Shown here in pieces: positions 16,755 to 23,863 of a DNA stretch of 33,954 nucleotides (position 1 is its first letter; each line of letters begins with the position of its first letter). Source of the DNA: JBFFSQ01 sp041572275 (lineage in GTDB: Bacteria; Pseudomonadota; Gammaproteobacteria; SZUA-229); contig JBFFSQ010000007.1 of assembly GCA_041572275.1 (NCBI GenBank), positions 1 through 33,954 of the forward strand, given 5' to 3'. Under the pieces are notes generated by a model. It was not told the origin of the DNA. It was given only the letters and a program-made list of their open reading frames with translations, and did no database searches. Made by a program: the position numbers and the translations under genes.

Positions 16755-17552
16755 ATGCCAGAAAGCAGTCCCATTGGTGTATTTGATTCAGGAATTGGTG
16801 GTCTTTCCGTGCTTCGGCATATGCGTGCTCTGTTGCCGGAAGAAGATATGGTTTACATCGGTGATACGGCACATGTACCTTATGGCAACAAGTCGGAAGC
16901 ATCTATAAAGGCTCGTTCTGAGCAAATCACTCGCTATCTTATTGAGCATCATCAGGCCAAGGCTATTGTGATCGCCTGCAATACTGCAACGGCAGCAGCA
17001 GTCAGTCATTTGCGAAACATACACTCGCAACCGATTATCGGTATGGAGCCGGGGGTAAAGCCTGCAGTGGTCTCATCTCGAACCGGTACAGTAGGTATCC
17101 TGGCCACTGAAAGTACGTTGAATAGTGAAAAATTCAGTCATCTGGTTAATCGTTTTGGTGAGCAGGCACAGGTGATTACACAGCATTGCGCTGGACTGGT
17201 TGACCTAATTGAACAGGGTGAAGCCGCCATAAATGAGACCCGTTCCATGGTTGATGCCTATTTGCAGCCTTTGTTGAAGCAGGGTGCGGATACCATTGTG
17301 CTCGGTTGCACGCATTATCCATTAATCGCACCAATGATTCGGGAGTTGGCAGGTGAAGCTGTGGAAATTATCGAAACAGGTGATGCAGTAGCGCGACAGT
17401 TAAAAAATCAGTTGCAGATTCATCAGTTGTCAAATTCACTCTCCCGAAGTGGAAGTACCCGTTTTTATGCAACAGCCTATAACGAAATGATTCATAAAAA
17501 GTTCGATCAGATCTGGAGGCAGGCGACTCAATTAGAGGCGTTAGTTTTATAA
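16755..17552 (+). CDS. murI: Glutamate racemase
   Basis: A 265-residue cytoplasmic racemase that makes D-glutamate for peptidoglycan. Family signatures are IGVFDSGIGGLSVLRHM at the N terminus, GDTAHVPYGNKS, and the two catalytic cysteines C75 in ACNTATA and C185 in GCTHYPL. Length is normal and no part is missing. The Shine-Dalgarno is poor (a short AGG upstream of the ATG). It lies about 165 bp after the sulfur operon terminator and seems to be a single transcription unit, functionally unrelated to its neighbours. Confidence 0.96.
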   Translation: MPESSPIGVFDSGIGGLSVLRHMRALLPEEDMVYIGDTAHVPYGNKSEASIKARSEQITRYLIEHHQAKAIVIACNTATAAAVSHLRNIHSQPIIGMEPGVKPAVVSSRTGTVGILATESTLNSEKFSHLVNRFGEQAQVITQHCAGLVDLIEQGEAAINETRSMVDAYLQPLLKQGADTIVLGCTHYPLIAPMIRELAGEAVEIIETGDAVARQLKNQLQIHQLSNSLSRSGSTRFYATAYNEMIHKKFDQIWRQATQLEALVL

Positions 17553-17609
17553 TTGCTCAGATCATTATCCTGATGGCCAGAATTACAACAGGAACCCAAA
17601 TCTGTGAGA

Positions 17610-17855
17610 TCAGGCTTCAGGATCTGAAGAATCAAATCCCAAATGAGGAATGTTGGTTCTACCAACAATAGTCAGTACGATACCGACGAAGAAGAAAAAG
17701 AAAATTGAGGCTAGCAGGCTGGCTGAGAGAGGATCATTCATACCCGCTTCATCTATTCTGGAATAGAGCACTACTCCACAGACAATAGCAGCCAGGAAAC
17801 TCAGTACGCCAATGGCACTGGATATTTTCTGTAACAGACGGGGTTTCTTTTTCAT
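17610..17855 (-). CDS. Small two-helix membrane protein, unknown
   Basis: An 81-residue protein I do not recognise. A basic start (MKKKPRLLQK) is followed by two hydrophobic helices (about 11-31 and 43-63) joined by a short acidic loop, and a polar tail ending SSDPEA. The hydrophobic layout and the positive-inside start argue that it is real, and it has about 50 bp of its own before the convergent murI end. No strong ribosome site is visible. Confidence 0.6.
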   Translation of the reverse strand: MKKKPRLLQKISSAIGVLSFLAAIVCGVVLYSRIDEAGMNDPLSASLLASIFFFFFVGIVLTIVGRTNIPHLGFDSSDPEA

Positions 17856-18126
17856 GACAAGGCCGATGTTTAGGTGGAGGCGACATTATACATCTGTTTT
17901 GTACCTGGGCTATTAATGATTTAGATAAATCTGGTTTCTTGTCGTGATATCACTGTCAAAGAGTTTCAAGATTGCTATATACCATTACTGGATTCTTTGA
18001 ATAGTGATGAATAAGATGGTGTGGAGTAGTGTAGTGTATGGCCCATCAGATTCATCAATAAACACATGTGTACAGATGATAAATCCCTTAATAATCATCC
18101 AATGTCAAAAACGGCTAATATGCGTG

Positions 18127-18372
18127 TCATGGGTTATCTGGATCACAGGTACCTGACTGAATCCAGATGCCATAATCACAACGTAGTAATACATTGCTGC
18201 TGCATACGAAACTACCATTATTATAGCTTTGATTATTGAAATAACATACGGGTTCACCCGGCACTTCCTGTTTCATGTATTCACGGTCTTCGTCCATTTC
18301 CATGACGACAGGTGAGTTTTTGAGCTCAGGGTCCGGTGCACCTACCTGTTTTACGTTGAGAGGTTCAGTCAT
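18127..18372 (-). CDS. Small cysteine-containing protein, DUF1496-like
   Basis: An 81-residue acidic protein. The C-terminal half has the pattern CYFNNQSYNNGSFVC, then LLRCDYGIWIQSGTC, giving four cysteines. This layout (C-Y-N-x-x-x-Y-x-x-G, then LxC and W) resembles the small DUF1496-type domain, but I hold that assignment loosely. There is no signal peptide, so the cysteines may bind metal rather than form disulfides. GGA lies about 12 bases before the ATG. It stands alone, and its function is unknown. Confidence 0.55.
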   Translation of the reverse strand: MTEPLNVKQVGAPDPELKNSPVVMEMDEDREYMKQEVPGEPVCYFNNQSYNNGSFVCSSNVLLRCDYGIWIQSGTCDPDNP

Positions 18373-18660
18373 GTCAGTGATTCCATGTTGGTTTTATACA
18401 TTAAAGACTAGCGTGATATCACATCTTGAGGTATTGATACCTGTCAACTGTATAGGTTTTGGTACGAGATGCATAGGTTATAAAAATACAGAATGTCAAA
18501 CTAAATAGCATTGACGTTTTCTAATATTCAATCATTTAATGTCTTAATGAATGTTGATTAACTGTATTAATTGATTATGAGGTTTTTTAGTACTGGTTAT
18601 AACCCAATTTGTTGAATTAGTTAGATATGAAATCATCAGAATATTGGTATTGATATTTGT

Positions 18661-18681
18661 CATTACTTTTCAAAAGTAATG
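18661..18681. promoter_or_regulatory. Perfect 21-bp palindrome upstream of hsp20
   Basis: Arms CATTACTTTT and AAAAGTAATG surround a single central C. It ends about 87 bp before the chaperone ATG and about 37 bp before the candidate -35. It could be an operator or an RNA hairpin. It is not followed by a T-run, so it is unlikely to be a terminator on the plus strand. Confidence 0.5.
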
Positions 18682-18717
18682 GGAGTAAATTTATACATGG
18701 TACTTCTTTTTTCTGCA

Positions 18718-18745
18718 TTGATTTAGCTAATCAGTTAATTATACT
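18718..18745 (+). promoter_or_regulatory. Candidate sigma-70 promoter for hsp20
   Basis: TTGATT (18718-18723), a 16-base spacer, and TATACT (18740-18745). A start near 18752 would give a very short leader carrying the AAGGAGAG ribosome site. I see no good sigma-32 consensus. Assigned by eye only. Confidence 0.4.
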
Positions 18746-18768
18746 TGTTTGAATAAAGGAGAGATGAC

Positions 18769-19269
18769 ATGGCTAAAGAAGACAAAGATAAATCCAAACA
18801 GGAAATTCAGCAGGCAACACCGGCAAGAAATTTAAGCCCGTTCGAAGAAATGGATCGTTTATTTGATCACTATTTCTCACGACGCTGGCTACATCCTCTG
18901 GATTTTGAGTTCCCGGCCTTCAAAGGGAAAATGGCACCCTTTGAGGGTAAAACACCGAATGTGGATATCATTGATCGTGACAATGAAATAGTCGTGAAGG
19001 CTGAACTACCCGGTGTGGAGAAAAAAGACCTGGATATTTCGGTAACTCGAAACTCGGTTACGATTAAAGGCAGTACCCATCATGAGAAAAAAGAAGAAAA
19101 CGAAAAATTCTATCACAGCGAAATTTCCCGCGGTGAATATTCGCGTACTCTAAACTTGCCCTCGGATGTGGATGAGACGAAAGCCAGTGCCAACTTTAAA
19201 GATGGTGTGCTGGAACTAACCTTGCCTAAAATGGAAAAAACCAAACGGCATTCGGTTAAGGTTGAGTAA
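18769..19269 (+). CDS. Hsp20/alpha-crystallin small heat shock protein
   Basis: A 166-residue ATP-independent holdase chaperone. A charged N-terminal arm with NLSPFEEMDRLFDHYFSRRW leads into the alpha-crystallin domain (about 62-155), with DIIDRDNEIVVKAELPGVEK, the basic HHEKKEENEKFYHSE loop, RTLNLP and the family signature FKDGVLELTLPK. The short tail HSVKVE supplies the usual V/I-x-V/I interaction motif. It is closer to the class A-like Hsp20 proteins of environmental bacteria than to E. coli IbpA/B in layout. It has a strong AAGGAG site and its own terminator, so it is a single-gene unit. Confidence 0.95.
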   Translation: MAKEDKDKSKQEIQQATPARNLSPFEEMDRLFDHYFSRRWLHPLDFEFPAFKGKMAPFEGKTPNVDIIDRDNEIVVKAELPGVEKKDLDISVTRNSVTIKGSTHHEKKEENEKFYHSEISRGEYSRTLNLPSDVDETKASANFKDGVLELTLPKMEKTKRHSVKVE

Positions 19270-19292
19270 TCAAGGCCAATTAGTTAAAAGTG

Positions 19293-19320
19293 CAAACCCG
19301 GTTAAAGCCGGGTTTGTTGT
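19293..19320. terminator. Rho-independent terminator between hsp20 and the antiporter gene
   Basis: Perfect 9-bp arms CAAACCCGG (19293-19301) and CCGGGTTTG (19308-19316) with a 6-base loop, followed by a T-rich stretch. It stops hsp20. The palindrome could also serve the convergent antiporter gene, which ends at 19357. Confidence 0.82.
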
Positions 19321-19356
19321 TTATAGCTTATTAAATTCGACAAAAGCTGCGCGATA

Positions 19357-20991
19357 TCAGGCTGTGCTGTTCGCTGTATCTGGTTTGACAATATCCTGGC
19401 ACAATTGATCACTTACGTGGGTGGCAAATCCGGTGCCAGCTTCACCATAAATGTTATAGGCTGCATCAAGTCCAGCGGCTTTGAGCATCTCAACCTGGTC
19501 ATCATATTTTGCCGTGGCCGCCACTTTGCCTTTGAAGCCGTTGGCTTCCAGTTGTTTGAAGGCAAACAGGTTCTCTTCCGGTTTTGGCATGTCCAGCAAG
19601 GCGACACGTACCTTGTCCGTGCTCAGGTTTTCCCAGAATTCGGCATCGGTTGCATCACCCTGAATAACCTTGCGCCCCTGCTGTCTGTGTTGTTCAAGAA
19701 TAATGGCGTCGTTATCAATGCCAAGCACGATATCACCGTATTGCTTGCGCATGGTTTCATAGGCAGCTGTTCCAACACGCCCCATCCCAAACACCAGGAT
19801 TTCTGCATTACCGGTGCTGATGACACGTTCACTGGATAATCGTACTTTGCGCTGAAAACGGGTCATAAACTTATCCATTCGCGCATAGAGTTGATGTGAT
19901 GATACATTGAGTGGTGAGGCTACGATAAAGGTAAATGACATAGCTACCGCCATGACACCTAACCATTCACTGCTTAACCAGCCGCTACTATAGCCAATGG
20001 CACTAACGATTAAACCAAATTCACTGAAATTGGCCAAACTTAAACTGGTTAGAAATGATGTACGTGCACGTAGGCGGAACATACTCAGTAGCCAGTAGAA
20101 CAAAAGCACCTTGAAAGGCATTGAGAATAATAACAGGAGAGCGATCCAAATTACGTCAAGACTGATAGTTGCTGTTAAACCAATGCTCAGGAAGAAACCG
20201 ATTAGAAACAGATCTTTAAATGCCAGTAATGAAGCAGCCATTTCGGATGAACGATCATGGCGTGCCAGAATGATGCCCATCACCAGTGCGCCCAGGTCGG
20301 CTTTCATGCTGACCAGCTCAAACAAAGTCGCGCCACCGGTAGCGAAGATAAAACCGGCCACCACCAGTAGCTCACCATGACCCACACGTTTGATGATTTG
20401 TATAAAGACAGGTCGAAGAGCGATTAAGCCAAGCAATACAGCAATAGCCCAGGGTGATGGGATTTTGCCACTGGACACCGTAAGAAAAGTGACGGCAAAA
20501 ATATCCTGCATGATCAGGATGCCGATAGCGATACGGCCATGATTGGCTTTGAGCTCACCTTTATCTTCCAGGACCTTAACGGCAAACACAGTACTGGAAA
20601 AACTGAGTGCGAAAGCCAGTAATATGGCGGTTTTCATGTCAATACCACTGAACAGCGGTATACCCAGATAACTGACCAGGGTAATCATAGTGCCTAGTGA
20701 GACGACTGTTATCAGCACATGCAGGCTGGAGACGCCCCAGATCACAGGTCGTGTCAGGCTGCGGAGATCAAGCTTGAGGCCGATAGTGAACAGTAACAGG
20801 GTAATGCCCATATCCGCCAGTGTGTGAAGGCCTGGAACCATTTCTATGCCCATGGCCTTCATCACAAAACCTGCGATCAGAAAGCCGACCAGGGGAGGCA
20901 GCCCGACTTGCTTGGCAATAAACCCGAGCGCAAATACCAGAGCGATCAGGGCGGTGGCAGAGTGGGTAATGGCAATCCAGGTAAAATCCAA
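19357..20991 (-). CDS. CPA2 monovalent cation:proton antiporter with TrkA-N domain (Kef type)
   Basis: A 544-residue protein. The first ~370 residues form the multi-helix Na+/H+ exchanger domain (LPPLVGFLIAGFVMKAMG, TLLLFTIGLKLDLRSL, ALSFSSTVFAVKVLED, GILIMQDIFAV with D163). The C-terminal part is a TrkA-N/RCK nucleotide-binding domain starting ILVFGMGRVGTAAYE (GMGRVG 402-407). This matches Kef-type potassium or cation efflux systems gated by ligand binding to the RCK domain. It differs from KefB/KefC in being shorter at the C terminus. The start appears to be TTG at 20991, since an in-frame stop lies a few codons upstream and no ATG fits the conserved N terminus. No KefF/KefG partner gene is adjacent. 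The ion is inferred. Confidence 0.92.
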   Translation of the reverse strand: MDFTWIAITHSATALIALVFALGFIAKQVGLPPLVGFLIAGFVMKAMGIEMVPGLHTLADMGITLLLFTIGLKLDLRSLTRPVIWGVSSLHVLITVVSLGTMITLVSYLGIPLFSGIDMKTAILLAFALSFSSTVFAVKVLEDKGELKANHGRIAIGILIMQDIFAVTFLTVSSGKIPSPWAIAVLLGLIALRPVFIQIIKRVGHGELLVVAGFIFATGGATLFELVSMKADLGALVMGIILARHDRSSEMAASLLAFKDLFLIGFFLSIGLTATISLDVIWIALLLLFSMPFKVLLFYWLLSMFRLRARTSFLTSLSLANFSEFGLIVSAIGYSSGWLSSEWLGVMAVAMSFTFIVASPLNVSSHQLYARMDKFMTRFQRKVRLSSERVISTGNAEILVFGMGRVGTAAYETMRKQYGDIVLGIDNDAIILEQHRQQGRKVIQGDATDAEFWENLSTDKVRVALLDMPKPEENLFAFKQLEANGFKGKVAATAKYDDQVEMLKAAGLDAAYNIYGEAGTGFATHVSDQLCQDIVKPDTANSTA

Positions 20992-21326
20992 TGTCTTATC
21001 TCTTGTTATTGCTCACGGGATTCGCTTATTGAACCGTGAATTACATATGAATTCAATGTATTACATCAGGGTGATTAGATCACCGGCTGTTTTATATGGA
21101 AATTAAATAAGGCCTCATGTGTCCGTGATGATGCCTCCACCTGTTTTAAGGCACTGCTGTCACTCGTAATTATTATAAGGCTGTTGCCAAAGTTAAATAA
21201 TCGCAGTAAAACATAAATAGTACAGCCACTGACAGATCTGCACAGGTCAGCGTCTGTTATAGATGAGTTTGTTTTTTGTTTGAGCACTTGATGTACTCGT
21301 TATTTTTGTTGTCAGTCTATTAATAA
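20992..21326. other. Intergenic region without recognised features
   Basis: About 335 bp between two minus-strand genes. A 70-codon open frame on the minus strand (21075-21287) has atypical composition and no ribosome site, so I do not call it. I see no RNA gene or clear terminator. Confidence 0.4.
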
Positions 21327-21596
21327 TTAAGATAATTGTTTGCGTTCATTTCTATATTTGAAAGCGATTAATGTCACGCTGATTATAATAATAAGTGATG
21401 CACAAACCAGTAATGGCTGATTGTTAATGAGGCTGGCATGGGCTAACCAGAAACCATTGCCAATTACCGAGAGGATCAGCATCCACATTGAGATATCATC
21501 GGTCATTTTGGTTTTAAATGCCTTGATGAGTTGTGGTAAGAAGATGATGGTCGTGAAAACGGATGCGAACCAGCCATATAATTCTGCTATGTCCAT
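21327..21596 (-). CDS. SemiSWEET/PQ-loop family transporter
   Basis: An 89-residue protein with three transmembrane helices, the size of a bacterial SemiSWEET. The PQ motif is at residues 21-22 (FLPQLIKAFKTK), followed by DISMWMLILSVIGNGFWLAHA, typical of the family. SemiSWEETs dimerise and move small sugars; substrates of most family members are unknown. I start at the ATG at 21596, which follows AAGG/CAGG and gives MDIAELYGWFAS; a longer frame to 21644 adds a poorly fitting N terminus. It is monocistronic as far as I can see. Confidence 0.9.
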   Translation of the reverse strand: MDIAELYGWFASVFTTIIFLPQLIKAFKTKMTDDISMWMLILSVIGNGFWLAHASLINNQPLLVCASLIIIISVTLIAFKYRNERKQLS

Positions 21597-21763
21597 TAAT
21601 AACCTGCCTTGAAGGTATTTGCTGTTGATTGTAGAAAATGACACTGAGTATACGCTTTAAAAGATTGTATTGTCTTATTCTTATTCGTCAGTATTGTTAT
21701 GTAATGCCTACAGAGTGAAGTCAATTGTGTATGCGGTTGTTCTGTGTGTCGTTTATGCTCAAT

Positions 21764-22135
21764 TTAAATATTATGGTTTCCGTTTTCTTCATCCACTTTT
21801 GCTTGCTCCCAGGGCCAATGGCCTTCCACCTCCAGATGTAGTGTGAAACTGAGGAACGTCCGAATGAGGATGATAAGTCCCAATATGGTGATATTTGTTA
21901 ATGTATCTGCGACAACGACTGTTCGAATAATGTCACCAGCAATGAGAAATTCAAGTCCCAGAATGATCGAACGACCCAGCTGGCGGCGATAGGTTTGGTA
22001 TGCGACGCCTTCGGGTTCTTTTCTAAAACACGTTAGAAATCGAAATGATGACACGAAAGAGCCAGTAATAATCACAAGAACGCCAATGCTCTCAATTCCA
22101 TAGCCCGAGATTGAAATGAGTTCTTTAAAGTCCAT
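21764..22135 (-). CDS. DUF1622 family membrane protein
   Basis: A 123-residue inner membrane protein with three hydrophobic helices, matching the DUF1622 family. The middle loop YRRQLGRSIILGLEFLIAGDIIRTVVV and the end LIILIRTFLSFTLHLEVEG are the conserved signature. Function is unknown. The C-terminal tail is polar (DEENGNHNI). AGGAAC lies about ten bases before the ATG. It lies about 120 bp upstream of the SemiSWEET gene on the same strand, which is too loose to assert an operon. Confidence 0.9.
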   Translation of the reverse strand: MDFKELISISGYGIESIGVLVIITGSFVSSFRFLTCFRKEPEGVAYQTYRRQLGRSIILGLEFLIAGDIIRTVVVADTLTNITILGLIILIRTFLSFTLHLEVEGHWPWEQAKVDEENGNHNI

Positions 22136-22269
22136 AAGTTATGGTTCCTGATGTCAGCGAAACTAGGCGAAATGGCTAACTTCTAGACAGTTTTCTGTTG
22201 CTATACTTCAGTTTATCACGACCGCTCTTTAAGGCACTATTATGACTTTAAATTTATACGACACAGGTT

Positions 22270-22578
22270 TTATCGGTAATATGCTAAATATTCAGCGGGT
22301 GATTCTAACCAGCCCAGCATCACCGCTATGACTATGATTATTGAATAAATGATTGATACGGCAATGCTATGTTTGATATTTAATGCCACATGATTCTGAT
22401 GTGGAAGACGTTCTCCACCCCAGTGCATCATTAATAAACCAAGCAGGTTGGAAAGCCAGTAGCCGATAATAAAGCTTGGAATAAATAATTGATTATGAAT
22501 AAGTGAAAAAGGTAAAGAAAATAGATAGGCCAGGGGAATGTTGACTACCAGGTCATTCCACCAGGATAAAGGTGACAA
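22270..22578 (-). CDS. Small membrane protein, unknown
   Basis: A 102-residue protein with three likely transmembrane segments (about 12-30, 33-52 and 70-92). Conserved-looking polar stretches are WWNDLVVN at the start and MMHWGGERLPHQNH in the middle. The start is TTG at 22578, with CAGGT upstream; no ATG occurs in frame before the middle of the protein. I do not recognise the family. The hydropathy and gene spacing support a real gene more than chance. Confidence 0.6.
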   Translation of the reverse strand: MSPLSWWNDLVVNIPLAYLFSLPFSLIHNQLFIPSFIIGYWLSNLLGLLMMHWGGERLPHQNHVALNIKHSIAVSIIYSIIIVIAVMLGWLESPAEYLAYYR

Positions 22579-22920
22579 TATATAACCTGTGGTTATGAGT
22601 ATTACATTAATTGTCTGACGTGTTTTTTCATGAAATCTGTAATAAATACGGATGTTATAAAATAAAAAGGGGCGAATTTATTCTCATATTGACACATCTG
22701 TGTCGTGTCTATGAACAATTTTCAAAAAAAGACGGGTTATTTAATTCACGTTATCATTTTCTACTAATGGTGTGATATTAATGAATGTATTGATTAGTAA
22801 ATCACTCACGGTTGAATTGCATAATGTGATTCAAACAGGATGTGATGCTGTTATGTTGTTAATATCAGAAACGTAGTATCTCAAAAGGGTGATAGAGTAA
22901 TGGCTTAGTGATAAACACAG
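22579..22920. other. Intergenic region with a short palindrome and promoter-like hexamers
   Basis: About 340 bp between two minus-strand genes. On the plus strand a TTGACA followed by TATGAA at a 15-base spacing overlaps the short palindrome GACACATCTGTGTC near 22690-22703. Only very short plus-strand frames (18 and 31 codons) follow, so I call no gene. Confidence 0.35.
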
Positions 22921-23652
22921 TTATAGTCGCTCAGAAATTTTACTGGCCGCCTGCTTTAACAGTTCTGACCATTCATCCTTGCGGCGTTCTATAGGGGCAG
23001 AGATGGATAAACCAGCAACTACATCTCCTGATGCATCGTGAATGAGTACACCGATACAGCCCACACCAATTTCTGCTTCTTCATTATCATAAGCAAAGCC
23101 TTGAGCAGAGGATTCGCTTACACCTTTAATTAAATCATCAAGTGTTGATAGCGTGTGACTGGTGTAAGGTTTTAGACCAGTGCGTTCACTGTATGCTCGT
23201 ATAAAGGTATTACCCAGTTCAGCCAGCATGAGTTTACCGACTGCGGTGACATGCAATGGGGCGCGGCTTCCCACTACCTGTTCTACTCGCATCATCCGGT
23301 TAGGTGTGGCTCGTTCAATATAGATCATCTCATCGCCTTCACGAACGGTCAGGTTGATAGTCTCACCAATCTGGTCACGTAAAGCTTCCATTACATCTCG
23401 TGCCTGTTCTCGAAGATCGATACCGCGTCGAACACTATTGGCCAGATGCGATACTTTTCTGCCAATGAAATAGTGCCCAGCACTATCTCGTTCTACAAAG
23501 CCGACTTCACCCAGGGAGTTCAGGATGCGGAATGCAGTAGAGGGGTGGAGCCCGGTTTCGGCAGATAATATCTTGAGGCTGGCGGGTGTATCGCTGGTGG
23601 CGATGGCCTCCATCAGGCGGGCTGAGCGGTCGATGACCTGTATTGATGCCAT
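22921..23652 (-). CDS. IclR-family transcriptional regulator
   Basis: A 243-residue regulator with an N-terminal winged helix-turn-helix (about 1-65: VIDRSARLMEAI, LKILSAETGLHPSTAFRILNSL, GHYFIGRKVSHLA). The C-terminal IclR effector domain includes ERATPNRMMRVEQVVGSRAPLHVTAVGKLMLAE, GFAYDNEEAEIGVGCIGVLIHD and AGLSISAP. Members bind small carboxylic or aromatic acids and act as tetramers. It is divergent from the TPP enzyme gene, with 211 bp between the two starts. Two paired palindromes in that gap are its likely operators, one set only 13 bp before its own ATG, suggesting autoregulation. The effector could be a C2-C4 acid given the genes it faces, but this is inference. Confidence 0.94.
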   Translation of the reverse strand: MASIQVIDRSARLMEAIATSDTPASLKILSAETGLHPSTAFRILNSLGEVGFVERDSAGHYFIGRKVSHLANSVRRGIDLREQARDVMEALRDQIGETINLTVREGDEMIYIERATPNRMMRVEQVVGSRAPLHVTAVGKLMLAELGNTFIRAYSERTGLKPYTSHTLSTLDDLIKGVSESSAQGFAYDNEEAEIGVGCIGVLIHDASGDVVAGLSISAPIERRKDEWSELLKQAASKISERL

Positions 23653-23665
23653 ATATGTACCTATA

Positions 23666-23699
23666 TTTCACATTGTGAAAACGATTATGTATTGCGAAA
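23666..23699. promoter_or_regulatory. Paired operator O1 next to the IclR gene
   Basis: Perfect palindrome TTTCACATTGTGAAA (23666-23680, centre 23673), then a degenerate copy TTATGTATTGCGAAA (23685-23699, centre 23692). The centres are 19 bp apart. It lies between the candidate IclR promoter and its ATG. Binding by the adjacent IclR protein is inferred. Confidence 0.7.
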
Positions 23700-23728
23700 T
23701 TGTAAATTAAAAGTTATTGTTACCGCAA
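23699..23728 (-). promoter_or_regulatory. Candidate promoter of the IclR gene
   Basis: On the minus strand, TTGCGG (23728-23723), an 18-base spacer, and TACAAT (23704-23699). The start site would fall inside operator set O1, which fits autorepression. Assigned by eye. Confidence 0.4.
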
Positions 23729-23780
23729 GTAAGAAATGAACGGTGGATTTAATCAGTCACCGTTTTTATTTGTGATGAAT

Positions 23781-23815
23781 ATTTCACATTGTGAAATCAC
23801 TTATACATTATGAAA
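23781..23815. promoter_or_regulatory. Paired operator O2 and overlapping promoter of the TPP enzyme gene
   Basis: Perfect 17-bp palindrome ATTTCACATTGTGAAAT (23781-23797, centre 23789), then a degenerate copy TTATACATTATGAAA (23801-23815, centre 23808), again 19 bp apart. A promoter TTCACA (23783-23788), 17 bases, CATTAT (23806-23811) would lie under both copies, so repressor binding would block it. Confidence 0.65.
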
Positions 23816-23863
23816 TCTCTCTCCCCCCTAACAGGAGATTTCATTACGACGGAGGACACCGTA

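Larger units (their letters stand above)
18373..18768. other. AT-rich intergenic region upstream of hsp20
   Basis: About 400 bp with no supportable coding region. It holds a perfect palindrome (18661-18681) and a plausible promoter for the chaperone gene, listed separately. I see no CIRCE element. Confidence 0.5.

Noticed and set aside
21075..21287. 70-codon minus-strand open frame between the antiporter and SemiSWEET genes
   Set aside because: No recognisable motif, no Shine-Dalgarno, and atypical composition; treated as non-coding.
22687..22920. Small ORFs (18 and 31 codons) after promoter-like hexamers on the plus strand
   Set aside because: Too short, with no ribosome sites or conserved features; not distinguishable from chance in AT-rich DNA.
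23810..23863. 18-codon upstream extension of the TPP enzyme gene
   Set aside because: The ATG lies inside a palindromic operator copy, while GGAGGA sits properly before the ATG at 23864.
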